Below are positions 46,411 through 57,869 of a stretch of DNA of 64,000 bases, piece after piece. Positions within the stretch are counted from its first letter, which is position 1; each line of letters begins with the position of its first letter. Below the pieces are notes generated by a model, which had not been told where the DNA came from, ran no database searches, and saw nothing but the letters and a program-made list of their open reading frames with translations. Origin of the DNA: Trema orientale (lineage: Eukaryota; Streptophyta; Magnoliopsida; Rosales; Cannabaceae). Location of the stretch: the NCBI GenBank assembly GCA_002914845.1, contig JXTC01000408.1, positions 1 through 64,000 of the forward strand, given 5' to 3'. Position numbers and translations under genes: made by a program.

Positions 46411-47214
46411 ATTGATTCTGGTGCTACAGATTATATGACTTTTGATTCTAGACAAGTCTCATGTCTTAACCACTCTCCACAAAACTTCGTTTCCACTGCC
46501 AATGGTACCTCAACCTCAGTTATTAGGGAATGATTTGTGCACCTCACTGATACTTTAAATTTAGATTCTGTTTTAGTTGTTCCGTCTTTAGATTATAACT
46601 TTTTGTCTGTTTCTCAAATAACCCAAAGCTTATCTTGTATTGTCATTTTTGGCCTGACTTTTGTGTATTTAAGGACATTCGAACCAAGAAGACGATTGGC
46701 TATGGTATTAGGCAGGGGAAGCTGTACTACTTGGATCTGATGTCAAAAAGTTCTGACAAATTACGAGAAGCCTTGGTGATGGATAGCAGTGAAAAAGAAA
46801 AAAAAGAAAAAGAAAATATGGCTATAGCATCGACGTTTGGGCCATGCTTCCTTTGGTTATCTAAAAAATTTGTTTCCTAGTCTATTTGCAAAATTTGATG
46901 TTTCTAGCTTTCAATGTGATGTTTGTGCACTTGCAAAGAGCCATCATGCTTCTTTTCCACTATGTTTGAATAAAAGTCCACTTCCTTTCATGATTATACA
47001 TTCTGATGTCTGGAGACCGTCCAAAGTACCTACTTTGGGAGGATCACGTTAGTTTGTAACATTTATTGATGATTGTACTAGGATGACATGGTTATGCTTG
47101 ATAAAATCCAAAGGTGAAGTGAACTTATTATTTCAGAATTTTTGTAGAATTATTGAAACACAGTACAATGCAAAGATTCGAGTTTTTCACAGCGACAATG
47201 GGGGAGAATATCAT
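46411..47214 (+). pseudogene. copia protease and first part of integrase
   Basis: Protease active-site motif IIDSGATDYMTFD (about 46408-46446), then LDSVLVVPSLDYNFLSVSQI. The integrase zinc-binding linker reads GHASFGYLKNLFPSLF with CDVCALAKSHHASFP. The core starts MIIHSDVWRPSKVP, TFIDDCTRMTWL and FHSDNGGEY, where the coding sequence is cut by the solo LTR. Stops at 46405, 46531 and 47052 disable it. Confidence 0.92.
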
Positions 47215-50200
47215 TGTAACACCCATGATTAGAATGCCCTAGAATTGCTAAGTGTTACTTGTTATTAATTACATTTAGTGTTATTTAATTTATATAGTAT
47301 TTGTGCTTAACTTGATTCTATGCAGTGATAATGTCCAACAGTGCTCGATCGACGTTTACGTGCCCTGATTTAAAATTATAATGTAAAGTTTACATTCACT
47401 GCATATTGAGAATTTTTATTTGTCATTTATATTTTATTATGAGTGCACTATGAATCTAATTGTCTTACATGCCTACTAAAATTTTTGTAGATTTTTAAAA
47501 TAATAATAAAAAAAAGGTGTAAATAATATTATCTAATGTATTTATTTGAAGTTATTTAAATAAGTAATTGTTGTCATTAATGTTATTAATATTTAATTGA
47601 CACAATGTGGTATTTAATTTTAATTTAAGTGTCGTGTAAAAAAAAAAGAAAAGAAATCATTTATGCTATTATTTTATTTTTGAATTTCATATAACACACA
47701 TATATAGATATATATATAAATTAATATTTAAATAGAAATTAGATATATATATTAATTAAACTAAAAAAAAAACAAAGAAAAAGGGAGGGCTGCCGTGGGT
47801 CATTTATATGACTTATAAAAAAATAATAATAAAATAAAATAAAATAACATAAAAAGAAAAATAGAAAAAGGGAAACCTAAAGTTTAATTCCACTAGGATT
47901 TCAATTATATATATTGATAATAATGTTTTTATTTCTATTCTTCTCTAAACCTTAGCCACCTCTATCTCTTCCTCATCTCTCTAAAAATATAGAAGGAAAT
48001 TCTCTAAGTATCATTCTTTATGTATTTCTCCATCTTTAAATTTTTAAATCTCCCAGAGAAGTCTAAGTCCAAGAATTTCAAGATTTTTATCACTCTTATT
48101 TGATTTGTGGGTAAAATCTCTACACATGTTTTTTCCTATTGTTTATTTATTAATTTTTCTATAGGTATGATAATGAGTCTTAATTGACTGTATTTATGTG
48201 ATTGAACATAATTTTATTGATTATTTTGTGATTTTAATGTTCTTTAGCATAAATATGTCACTGTTTTATCTTCTTATAAAACTGATTTTTGTGTTCTACG
48301 AATTTTTATAAATCGATAAAAATTTATTTTTGTACTCTTCTTTTTCGTGAATCTTTTTAGAGATGTCTAGTTTAGTCTCAAAAAGTTTTGGAAGCAATAG
48401 TATTTTAATTAAATAATAATAAATTTTTGATTACACGTTGTCAGTATACTGAAAATCTATCAATAAATACATGATTCCAGATTTTATATTATTTTTATAG
48501 AGCTCTCCATGATTTAATATTTGAAGGGCATATTTTTGGATATGTTATATGACCACTGTAAAATTTATAGGTAGTGTTTCTTAATAGATTATTGTTCATG
48601 ATTTTCTAAATTTTATGTGTATTATTGTAATTTGGTGCTGACAGTTTTATAAGAGGATGGTTATAAATTATGAATAATTAGTTAACATCACTTTTTGAGC
48701 CAATAAAATTTTTAGTTATGTTTATATATGTCTAATATGTCCCTAAAAAGTTTCAGTATTAAATTATGTTTGTAGTAGGAGAAATAAATCATTTTGTACC
48801 TGTTAGTCAGAAAACAAATAAAATTAACAGATTATGTGTTTAAATTCTAAAAATACATAAATATTATTTTCAAGTATATTTTATGATTTCTTTTAGTTTT
48901 TTATACTAAAATATTATGTTAAGAATGTTTTTACAAAATTTTACGTCAAATTGATTGGTAAGTAATGAGATATAATTTTTATATGAGCTGCTATCAGTTT
49001 TGGTTATTTTTTTTGAATTAATTTTTTGGAGTTCCAAACTACAAGTATATTTTATGAAATTATTTGTGGGATTATTATATGAGATGCTGGTTATATTTTA
49101 TATTTAATATTTTCAATTTTATATATAAATTATGTTCATCTTAAGTGCATCAAAGATAAAATAGTCTTTCGAGAAATTACATTGAAATAAGAAAAATAAA
49201 TTAAGTAAATTTGCACTTATAATACTAATAATGTAGGCGGAGCACGTAAGTCGTAAGCATTCAGAGGATATCTCAGTTTTCTTGACTCTTTATTTTGCTT
49301 GGACTTAAAGTAAGTAAACCTTACTTAACTGTACTAATTGTTTATATGTTTTACAATGTATAATTATGTGTTATATGTGTTTTACGTGAAAATTGATGAC
49401 ATATAACATATTATTTTATATGAGGCATGATAATCCATATGTATGACATTATTTTATAAATTGGGAATATTTCAAAAAGAACAAAAGTCTACAGTGGAAT
49501 GATTTTCCTGAAAGTTTAACTAAAGATTTTGAAAAGAAAGATTTTAAAAGAATTGGTGTGTGTCTATGTCTGGAGGGCTGAGTGGGCACGGGACGCAGGA
49601 GACCGGCATACCCACCAAGGATAAATGATAATAGACTGTGTTAGGGAGGTACCCCATATGATTTTGACTCTGGGGACGATAGGCCATTTTTGAGATCATT
49701 AATGTGTGTGTGGCTACATAGGCTAGGTGCACTCACTTTATACTTCTAATATGGTTCTACCAAGGAGTTGGTAGCAAAGTAAGAACTGGTTCAGTAATTA
49801 CAGCCCACTGGTTACCAAAAGCTTAAATATTACACTGAGCGCTCCCAATGATTAAAATGAAAAGTCTTCAAACTTATGAAAAGGATCACAAGGAATATAT
49901 TTTAGAAAATAACTAAAGTATGTCTCATCAATTATGTGCAATGTGGTTTACTTACTGGGCTTTTAACTCATTATATTATATAACATTTTTCAGGTGATGA
50001 ATAGTAGGATGGCGGATGGTAGTGATGAGGCGACTCGGCGATATGGTGGTCTAATAGTCTAGATTTTAATTGAATGAACATTTTCTAGCCTTTATTTTCT
50101 ATTAATGACATTTTATAGTTTTAGAAGTTTTCTTTAACTTATGTGACTTCAAATTACTGTTAGTATTTTCTTTAAGAATTTAATAAAATTTTTAATGAGT

Positions 50201-50305
50201 TATTTATTTTAAAAAAAAAAATATATTTCGCATTTTATCTATGTTTTAAGGAATTCAATGATAACATCTCCTAATCTAATAATATTAGACTAAGGGGGTG
50301 TTACA
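47215..50305 (+). mobile_element. 3.09-kb solo LTR of a Ty3/gypsy retrotransposon inside the copia integrase
   Basis: The ends are TGTAACACCC and GGGTGTTACA, the typical inverted tips of plant gypsy LTRs. ATCAT at 47210-47214 and 50306-50310 is a perfect 5-bp target duplication. The 3091 bp hold no gag or pol, only LTR-like AT-rich sequence with a more mixed part at 49540-50060. The copia frame continues on both sides (SDNGGEY, then STEFQQYLEGHRTIHQ), so the insertion is exact. A lone LTR arises by recombination between the two LTRs of a complete element. Confidence 0.95.
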
Positions 50306-50310
50306 ATCAT

Positions 50311-51350
50311 AGTACTGAGTTTCAACAGTATTTGGAAGGACATAGGACAATCCATCAAACTACTTGTTCTGATACACCCCAACAAAATGGAATTGCATAA
50401 TGCAAAAATAGACATTTATTGGAGGTAGTTCGAGCTTCATTGATAGATGTTCATATGCTACTATCCTACTGGGGAGAAGCGCTTACTTCTGTAGTATATT
50501 TAATCAATAGAGTGCCCTCTAGCTCTATTGAATTCTAAACACCTTTCAAGCTCTCACAAAAGCAGTTGTTACCCCAGGAGTACCTAATCTACCACCTCAT
50601 GTCCTCGGTTGCGTCGTTTTTGTCCACCTTCATTAACATCAACGCCACAAGTTAACTCCTCGAGCAGTGCGATGTGTCTTTGTTGGATATGTCACTCATC
50701 AAAAAGGGTACCGATGTTATCACCCTCCCATAAAAAGAATGTTTATCTCAATGGATGTGGTCTTCCATGAAGAACAAATGTATTTTTCTGAGCCTGAATC
50801 TCAGGGGGAGAACCAGAAGGAAATCTAGACTCTAGATTATGATTTCTAGAGTATGATTATCCTACTAAACATGGAAAAGCTGGTAACCAGAATGTGAGCG
50901 ATTTGGATATAAGGGGTATAATATCAGATTCTAGTAGTGAAGACTCACAAACTAGACTAATAAACCAGGAAATGGGTGAGTTGGATCAAAATGGTGATAA
51001 ACACCTAACAATAGAAGAAGTGAATCTACTTTCAGATCCATCTATACCTATTCTTGTTCCGCAGGCTGAGGATGAAGAGCTACCTCTAGCTGACATACCA
51101 TACCAATCGTCTCCTGAAGCTGTTCTTGAGCCACATAGAAGATAGCTGCCACAGCGTCACACTCGAGGTATCCCTAAACCTACATATGAACCTGAACTTT
51201 TCAACAAAGCCAAATACCCTATGAGTCATTATGTGTCTAACCATCATTTGTCAGAATCAAATATGTCATTTATAAATCAATTGTCTAGTGTATCTATTCC
51301 TAACAGTGTGCAGGAAGCCTTAGCAGATCATAGGTGAAAAGTAGCTATAG
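50311..51350 (+). pseudogene. copia integrase, C-terminal part
   Basis: After the target duplication the frame reads STEFQQYLEGHRTIHQ, CSDTPQQNGIA, HLLEVVRASLIDVHM and YWGEALTSVVYLINRVPSS, the end of the integrase core. The later part (YHPPIKRMFISMDVVFHE) and the acidic linker at 50894-51145 (MSDLDIRGIISDSSSEDSQ) are scattered over frames with several stops. Confidence 0.88.
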
Positions 51351-52830
51351 ATAAGGAAATGAAATCCCTACAGAAGAATAAAACTTGGGAACTTGTCGAT
51401 CCTTCTCTAGGAAAGAAAATAGTTGGATGTCGATGGATTTACACTGTGAAATATAAAGCTAATGGCTCAATTGAACGCCTTAACACAAGATTGGTAGCAA
51501 AAAGATATATTCAAACTTATGGAATCGATTATACTGAAATATTTGCATCTGTAGCCAAAATCAACACAGTTCGTATGCTTTTATCTTTAGTAGCAAACTT
51601 GGATTGGCCCTTAGAACAATTTGATATTAAAAATGATTTTTTACATGGAGAGTTATCCGAAGAAGTTTACATGGATCTTCCACCTGGATGCATGATACCA
51701 GAAAAGCATAATCAGAAAGTGTGCAGATCAAAGAAGTCTTTGTATGGGTTGAAGCAATCCCCGAGAGCCTGGTTCGGAAGGTTTACAAAGTCAATGATAG
51801 CATTTGGCTACCATCAAAGTAACTCAGACCATACTCTGTTCCTCAAAAAATAACAGGATAAGATTACTGCACTCATTGTATATGTAGATGATATGGTGGT
51901 TACAGGAGACGACCCTGAAGAAAGAAAGGCGCTACAGAGTTACTTGTCTAGAGAGTTTGAAATGAAAGATCTAGGCCCTCTGAAATATTTCCTTGGGATT
52001 GAAGTATCCCGATCAAATAAAGGCATATTTTTGTCCCAACGGAAATATACCCTAGATCTTTTACAAGAAACTGAGACGTCAGCATGTCAACCAATTGATA
52101 CACTAGTGGAAGAAGGTTTAAAATTATGCATTGACTCCATACAGGTGCCAGCTGATAAAGGGAGATAGCAACAACTTATAGGGAGATTGATATATTTAGC
52201 ACATACAAGACCTGATCTAGCTTATGCATTAAGTATTGTCAGTCAATTTATGCACAATCCTGGAGAGCAGTTATCCGCATTTTGAGATACTTAAAATCTG
52301 GCCCTGGAAAGGGACTCTTGTTCACAAAGAACTCAGATCATCAAAACATAGACGCATATACTGATGCTGATTGGGCTGGTGCTATAGATGATAGACGGTC
52401 TACTTCTGGGTACTTCACCTTTGTAGGAGGCAATCTAGTGACATGGAGAAGTAAGAAACAGAATGTTGTTGGTCGTTCAAGTGCAGAAGCTAAATTCAGG
52501 GGTATAGCACTTAGAATTTGTGAAGCATTATGACTAAGACTACTCTTACAAGATTTGGGCTATCTATCTAGACAACCAATCAAGTTATTCTGTAACAATA
52601 AGGCAGCATATGACATTACTCATAATCCAGTACAACGTGGTCGTACAAAGCATGTCGAGGTAGATAGATTTTTCATTAAGGAAAAGTTAGATGAAAAAAT
52701 TGTGGAATTACCCAAGATCCGATCAAAAGATCAGTTGGCTGACATCCTCACCAAAGCAGTTTCCCATCGAGTGTTCTCAAAATTTTTAGACAAGTTGGAT
52801 ATGTGTGATATCTATGCACCAATTTGAGGG
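51351..52830 (+). pseudogene. copia reverse transcriptase and RNase H
   Basis: The RT opens MKSLQKNKTWELVDP, then KIVGCRWIYTVKYKANGSIE and EQFDIKNDFLHGELSEEVYM, and keeps the catalytic YVDDM at about 51880-51894. The RNase H part has DAYTDADWAGAIDDRRSTSGY, SSAEAKFRGIA and KHVEVDRFFIKEKL. Stops at 51851, 52166, 52282 (shift) and 52531 disable it. LTKAVSHRVFSKFLDKLDMCDIYAPI is the usual C-terminus, followed by the polypurine tract GAGGGGGAG at 52826-52834. Confidence 0.95.
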
Positions 52831-52834
52831 GGAG

Positions 52835-53049
52835 TGTTGAGATTTTGTGTAATCATTACTTTGATTATTTCCCTCTTTAGGTGATTGTAAACTAATTGTG
52901 TGATTGTGTAGCCATAATTTATCCCTGATTTTTTGGGATTGCACAGATAGATGAAAAGGATTTCTATCCCTGTATATATATGTTGTAAATTCTTAAGGCA
53001 ATGTAAGAAAAAATAAAAAGCTATTTTTTCCAGTTTATTACTTTGAAGA
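52835..53049 (+). repeat. 3' LTR of the copia element
   Basis: Same length and ends as the 5' LTR, with about ten substitutions by eye. It follows the polypurine tract directly. Confidence 0.95.
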
Positions 53050-53148
53050 GTCTCGCCACCACACAATTCCAAAACACATGAAGCACATCCTCATTAGACT
53101 CCCCACATAGTGCACAGTTCACTCTGGGCACTTGAAATAGGGAATTGA
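53050..53148 (-). pseudogene. LINE remnant, upstream part: zinc-binding domain
   Basis: On the minus strand LFQVPRVNCALCGESNEDVL leads to HVFWNCVVAR, a zf-RVT domain with CxxC, H and C. Across the copia element the frame resumes at 43590 with NYSFYPLGVYELSLLSWKMK. So 53148-53050 and 43590-42881 were one LINE before the copia insertion. The LINE is broken off at 53149 by another repeat. Confidence 0.85.
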
Positions 53149-53560
53149 GTTTGGCGGGTCATGTTTAAATTGCCAACCCCATCCAATGTATCCTTAATAT
53201 GACTCGAAACTCGCACGTTTAGTTCACACGTTTAATACGAAATTGATCCGAGTTAACACGATTAATTAATTTTTTTTATCAAAATATATTATAAAATATT
53301 AAGTAGTGACTCCATAGAAAATATTTTTTAACAAATTTCTTGTAATTTAAATGAAAAACAGTAAATTAATGAGTTAATTTACCTTAATAAAGTAAGCTGG
53401 AGTGAAAAAAATCAAGTAAATGAATAATTGTAATACTTAGAAGTGTTATGACACGTCAGTTGACTGACGTTTTCATTAAACAGGTAACCCGCAGGTAACA
53501 CGAAACACGACATTAAATGAGTGGATATGAAATGACACGAATTGCCAATCCTAACATTAG
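53149..53560. repeat. Dispersed repeat of unknown class
   Basis: It starts TTGGCGGGTCATGTTTAAATTGCCAACCCC and ends ACACGAATTGCCAATCC. The GGTCATG..ATTGCCAA and ACACGAATTGCCAA ends and the inner AACACGATTAATTAA suggest a non-autonomous transposon, common in plant genomes. It cuts off the LINE remnant on its left. Confidence 0.4.
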
Positions 53561-54269
53561 AAATTTAAAAAGTCCTTAAAATTAATTATATTATATAAAA
53601 GTGAAATTTATATCAATTATGTGACCGTAACGTACATTTTTGTTATTTACGAAAACTAAGCGATTAAATTACACATATTACTCATAGCATACTTTGGTAA
53701 TTTTTCTTACAAAATTATCTCTTGAATTTTAAACAGCTAACCTTTTGATTTTTGAAAATTACAAAATCATCTATTTTAATTTGAGCTTATATGTATACAA
53801 ATCATTTTGTAACAAGTGTGCCTCCTCTTTGGCCAGATTCCACGAAACCCAGGGAAATTTCTTTATTTTCGTTTCCCCTCTTCTCAAATCTTACCATTTT
53901 ATCGGGTTTACCTCCCTAATTATCAATAATAGATTGTCAAATGTGCCCAAAAACTAAAACAATATAAGGATGTGCGTTGATTATTTCTTTACATTTTTCC
54001 TTAAGTTGGAGAGCTGGCTTACTCGATTGTAAGTATAGAACATCTAATTTTCCTAAAAATATAGATATGTAACATGTAATGTTAATATACTCTTGTATAT
54101 CGTAAGCACTTATTAAAAGGATGCTATAATCATATCCACTTAATATACATATGTTATAATTAATCTACAACGTGATACCGAAATGACCTGTTTTGTCTCC
54201 AAGGTAAAATTTTGACTGGTACAAAAAGTGATGAGGTCAAAGGACAAAGAGTGGAAAAGTAAGGTTAAT
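53561..54269. other. Intergenic DNA, no gene seen
   Basis: AT-rich with no supported frame. Confidence 0.4.
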
Positions 54270-54324
54270 AAAGAGTCGAATTAATGTTCAGAGCAAAAAA
54301 AAAAAAAAAAGAGTCGAATTAATG
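54270..54324 (+). repeat. Tiny retroposition scar with 17-bp target duplication
   Basis: AAAGAGTCGAATTAATG at 54270-54286 recurs at 54308-54324. The 21 bases between are TTCAGAGC and a poly(A) run. This is the same layout as at 4464 and 6528. Confidence 0.6.
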
Positions 54325-55284
54325 AGTTTTAATGTAAGTAAATGGGATCGATGGCGTGTCAGGCGGCTGTGGTTGTGTGTGGCTTGGGGATATGTCATTT
54401 ATAAAAATTTATATATGAAGCATTTATAAAACTGAGTGAGCCCATCTAATATTACTCTGGAACTGGTGCTATTCAAAATCTTCAATGAAAGCAACCCCAA
54501 TACAATACAAACCCCCCAAAAAAATAAAAATAAAAATAAAAATTAAAATAACATCCAATTTCCAGGGAGACTCTGAGAACCGGGGAAAAAAAAAATCCAA
54601 TTTCCAAGGAGGCCATGGCAGACTCTTCTAGTAGCTTCAGATCTTTATATTTCAATAGTCCCTGCCATTTCCCTCTAGGCTTTTCATTATTATTATTTTT
54701 TTTTGCTCATTTATCTTTCTATACTTGTATTTTCTATAAATGAAAGATCTTATAAAAAAAAAAGAAAAAAGAAAAAAAAAGTGAACTTTTTGTCTGGAAT
54801 TTGGATTTTTGAAGGGAAAGAAAAAAATTCTAAAAGATTTCATTTTTTTTTGTTTGGATTGAAACAAAAAATGATAAAAAAATTTTTCGAAAAAAATAAA
54901 ATTTTAATTTGATGCTATTTTTTAGTATAGAGAATGTTGACACATTAATTAATAAAACAAAAAAAAAATAAAAATAAAGTTCTATAAACTTTTTTAAAAA
55001 AATATTTTCTTTTTTTTTTCTATAATTTTTTTTTTTATAATTTTTTTTCTTCAAAATCCGAGAGGAACCTTAGTGTTAATACGTAGAAGAAAATGGCTAA
55101 TTCTTCAAAAGTATAAAACCGGAAATATTCTCTTCTAAACTTGCATTACCACTAAAGCCGGGGCCATGCTCTTTACGTTTTGGCCCAAAATTTTAGAACT
55201 GAATAACTTAGCCCAAGACTTTGATTTATGGCTCGGCCCATCGAATAATCATGCAAGAAGAGTGAAGGGCGTTTTAGCCCAATG
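54325..55284. other. Low-complexity intergenic DNA
   Basis: Dominated by A and T runs at 54500-55050, with (TAAAA)n near 54520-54545. The K- and F-rich frames on both strands are composition artefacts. ATGGCAGACTCTTCTAGTAG near 54615 might be a start codon context, but the frame closes after about 15 codons. Confidence 0.4.
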
Positions 55285-55570
55285 GTTAAATTTTGGATCA
55301 TAATTTGCAAAATGGCCGAAAAATAAAATGACCAATTTTTATATTTAGTATATCAAAATATATTGATGTATGTTTTAAAAAATTGAATTATTTTTAAAAA
55401 AATTGATTTAATTTTTCAAAAATTGAGTTACTTTTTAAAAAGTAGATCATCTTAAAAAGATCATTTATCAAAATAAAATTATAAAATGATCATTTTAAAT
55501 AGGTGTAAAAAACAACAATTTTTTAAATTAATCTGATAAAAAGAACATTTTTTTTTAATAAATACTCAAG
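55285..55570. mobile_element. MITE, inverted relative to 38301-38590
   Basis: It carries ATGGCCGAAAAATAAAATGAC at the left and ATTATAAAATGATCATTTTAAATAGG at the right, and matches the 38.3-kb copy on the other strand. Foldback arms (AAAAATTGA / TCAATTTTT) are present. Confidence 0.5.
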
Positions 55571-55679
55571 AGTGGATTGAATTGTGTGATATAGTGAGCT
55601 TAATTCAGTTCAAATTAGGATGGTCTCCTGGATTAATTAAGATTGGATTTCTGACACCTTTACCTAAAAAAAAATACCA

Positions 55680-55980
55680 AAATATGATAGGTCAATTTTA
55701 TTTCCAATTCCCATACATTTTTTTTTGGAAAAATACTACTTTTAAATTTTTTTAGAAAAATACTATTTTTAAAAATAGTTACTAGTTACCAGTGTTTGAA
55801 AAACTGATTACCAGTTATTAGTTATAAACCAGTTATAAATACCTTTGGTTACTAGTTACTAATACTCGAAAACTTGTTACAGGATACTCTTTATTTTTTT
55901 TTAGAGCATGGTATTTTTCTAAGAACTTTTTTGAAAAGTGGTATTTTTAAAAAAATGCAGTATTGGATCTAAAAAAGGGA
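55680..55980. mobile_element. MITE related to 21343-21749, opposite orientation
   Basis: It shares ATACCTTTGGTTACTAGTTAC and the facing ATAGTTACTAGTTACCAG arms with the element behind TauE gene 2, in opposite orientation. Facing AGAAAAATACTATTTTTAAA and GGTATTTTTCTAAGAA arms suggest a foldback structure. Confidence 0.6.
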
Positions 55981-55984
55981 AAAG

Positions 55985-56370
55985 TTCATAATACCTGTTT
56001 CCAAAACCATATTTTAAAAAATACCTATTTTTAATGTTTATTTCACCAATATCCATTTTCATACTCATTTTTGGAGAAATGTAGACCACTAATGTTTTAC
56101 ATATGGTATATATTTCATTACATTAAATTAGCACACATTTCAAAATGTATACCACATGCCAAATTTATAATTGAAAATGCAAATTATAATAAACATTTAT
56201 ATTGTAAATGTATACCGATATATTTTTCACATGAAATATATACCATTCATATTTTGCACATGAAACGTATACCATAAAAACGAGTACTTTTGAAAGAAAA
56301 ATAAAAAACGAGTATTTATAAAAATAAAGTATAAAAACAAGTACTAAGTATAAATTTCTTGAAAAAAAAA
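55985..56370. mobile_element. MITE-like repeat, copy 2 of the 16200-16540 family
   Basis: TTTATTTCACCAATATCC, ATTTATATTGTAAATGTATACC and several TATACCAT motifs match the 16.2-kb block in the same order. The ends face each other (AATACCTG..., ...CGAGTATTTATAAAAA). Confidence 0.5.
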
Positions 56371-56464
56371 ATTGAACCCGCCGTAAATTTACAATTCTTT
56401 TCTAAAATGGCGGTAGATAGTCCAATTTTCTCATTTTTAAGATTTAATAGCATATATGTAGATA

Positions 56465-56858
56465 GGCCTGTTTGGCATGACTTTTAAAACCTGTTTCTTT
56501 TCTTTTCTTTTTTTTTTTTCTTTTTTTAATTCCTTCCTAAGCCCAAAAGCAGCTTCTAAGTCTGTTTGGGTAAAATTTCAAAAGAACTTTTGGGCTCTGA
56601 AAGCTCATCAAGAGAAAGTTAGACTTATGTGGTTTCTTTAGGAAGAGCTTTAAAGAATATATAGAATTTTTTTTAATTTTAATAAAAATTTACATTTTCA
56701 TGTTTAGTCTTATTTTAATAAATGACAAAAAAAAATGTCATTTAGATCCTCAAATCAAAATTTTAAATATATCACCCAAATAGTATACTAAAAGCTATGA
56801 CTTTAACTTCTCTTCTTCCACTGTATAAATGTATAAGTAAAAATCATCCCAAACGGGG
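56465..56858. mobile_element. hAT-like MITE
   Basis: The left end GGCCTGTTTGGCATGACTTTT is matched in reverse by the right end ACCCCGTTTGGGATGATTTTT. The 394-bp inside is AT-rich and non-coding. The 8-bp target duplication could not be settled. Confidence 0.65.
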
Positions 56859-57869
56859 TAGGGCTGATATAGTATTTATAAGGGAAAGTATCATTTGGGG
56901 TCCACATTCTTTCTCCCGATGTATCACTTAGATCCTCATTCTTTTTTTCTTTTTTTTTTTTAATCTTTTAACTCCTCAAACTTTCAGTTTTACGAGGTTA
57001 ATCCTTTTCTGTATTTCCGTTAGAATTGTCTGTGAAAGTTGAAGTTGACTAGGTATTGGGTAATAAATTAAGAACACGTGTAATTAGCCAAAACTTCTAG
57101 CAAAAAAAAAAAAAAAACTAAAAACTAGCGCATTAAAAAGAAAATAAAGAATAGGAACTTGATACTATATATCCATAACCGTGAAATTTAAAAAAAAAAA
57201 AAATCTGATTTGAAGATTAAAATTGTTGTACCTCATAAAAAAAAAAGAAGGGAAAATCGTTCAAATTCTCCATCAGCAAGAAGAAAGAAATCTATCAAAA
57301 GCTCAGATTAAGAGAAAATAAATCAATAACGTAAATATCATGTCCATGGATTTGATAATTAATTGTTTTCTTTCTTATTTACCATATGCAAGAAAATACT
57401 CAGAATAATTCCTAATAAATTCCCTTGATCTAGCAAAAGAATTGAAATGCAAATATACGTATATATTACCAAAAATTAAAAAAGTAAAAGAAAGAAGAAA
57501 AATTGGAGTCCTTTCCCTCGGCATCACTTGTCCCTTACCTTTGTACAGAGCTAGAGTTTTTTTTTTCCCCATCAATTTGGATTGCTGCATTCCAATCAAT
57601 ACCCTTTTTCCCCAAAAATCGTGGCAGGAAAAAGAAGAGAAGAAAATATGTATAGCATATTTTGCAATAATAATCTGAAAATTTCCCACAAAACAAACAA
57701 TTGAACAAGTATTTTCCCACAAACAAAAAAATCACCTACTCACAAAAAATCACCTGAGATGCGAGAAATCCAGCCTGAAGTTGCCGTAAATGATGTCGTA
57801 TCACCTATGCTCACTGTTGTTCCCTTGCTCCTTCCCTTCGAAGCCAGACCAAAAAACACCGCCATACTG

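Larger units (their letters stand above)
43591..53049 (+). mobile_element. Degenerate Ty1/copia LTR retrotransposon
   Basis: Two 215-bp LTRs (43591-43805 and 52835-53049) flank, in copia order, gag with a zinc knuckle, protease, integrase, reverse transcriptase and RNase H. The host flanks GTCAC (43586-43590) and GTCTC (53050-53054) fit a 5-bp target duplication with one change. Removing the inserted gypsy LTR and its duplicated ATCAT gives an original length near 6.4 kb. Many stops make it non-autonomous today. The LTRs differ at about ten of 215 sites by eye, so the insertion is fairly old. Confidence 0.95.

Noticed and set aside
47215-50305. A second full retrotransposon inside the copia element
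   Set aside because: There is no internal region, primer site or second LTR; it is a single LTR bounded by one 5-bp duplication.
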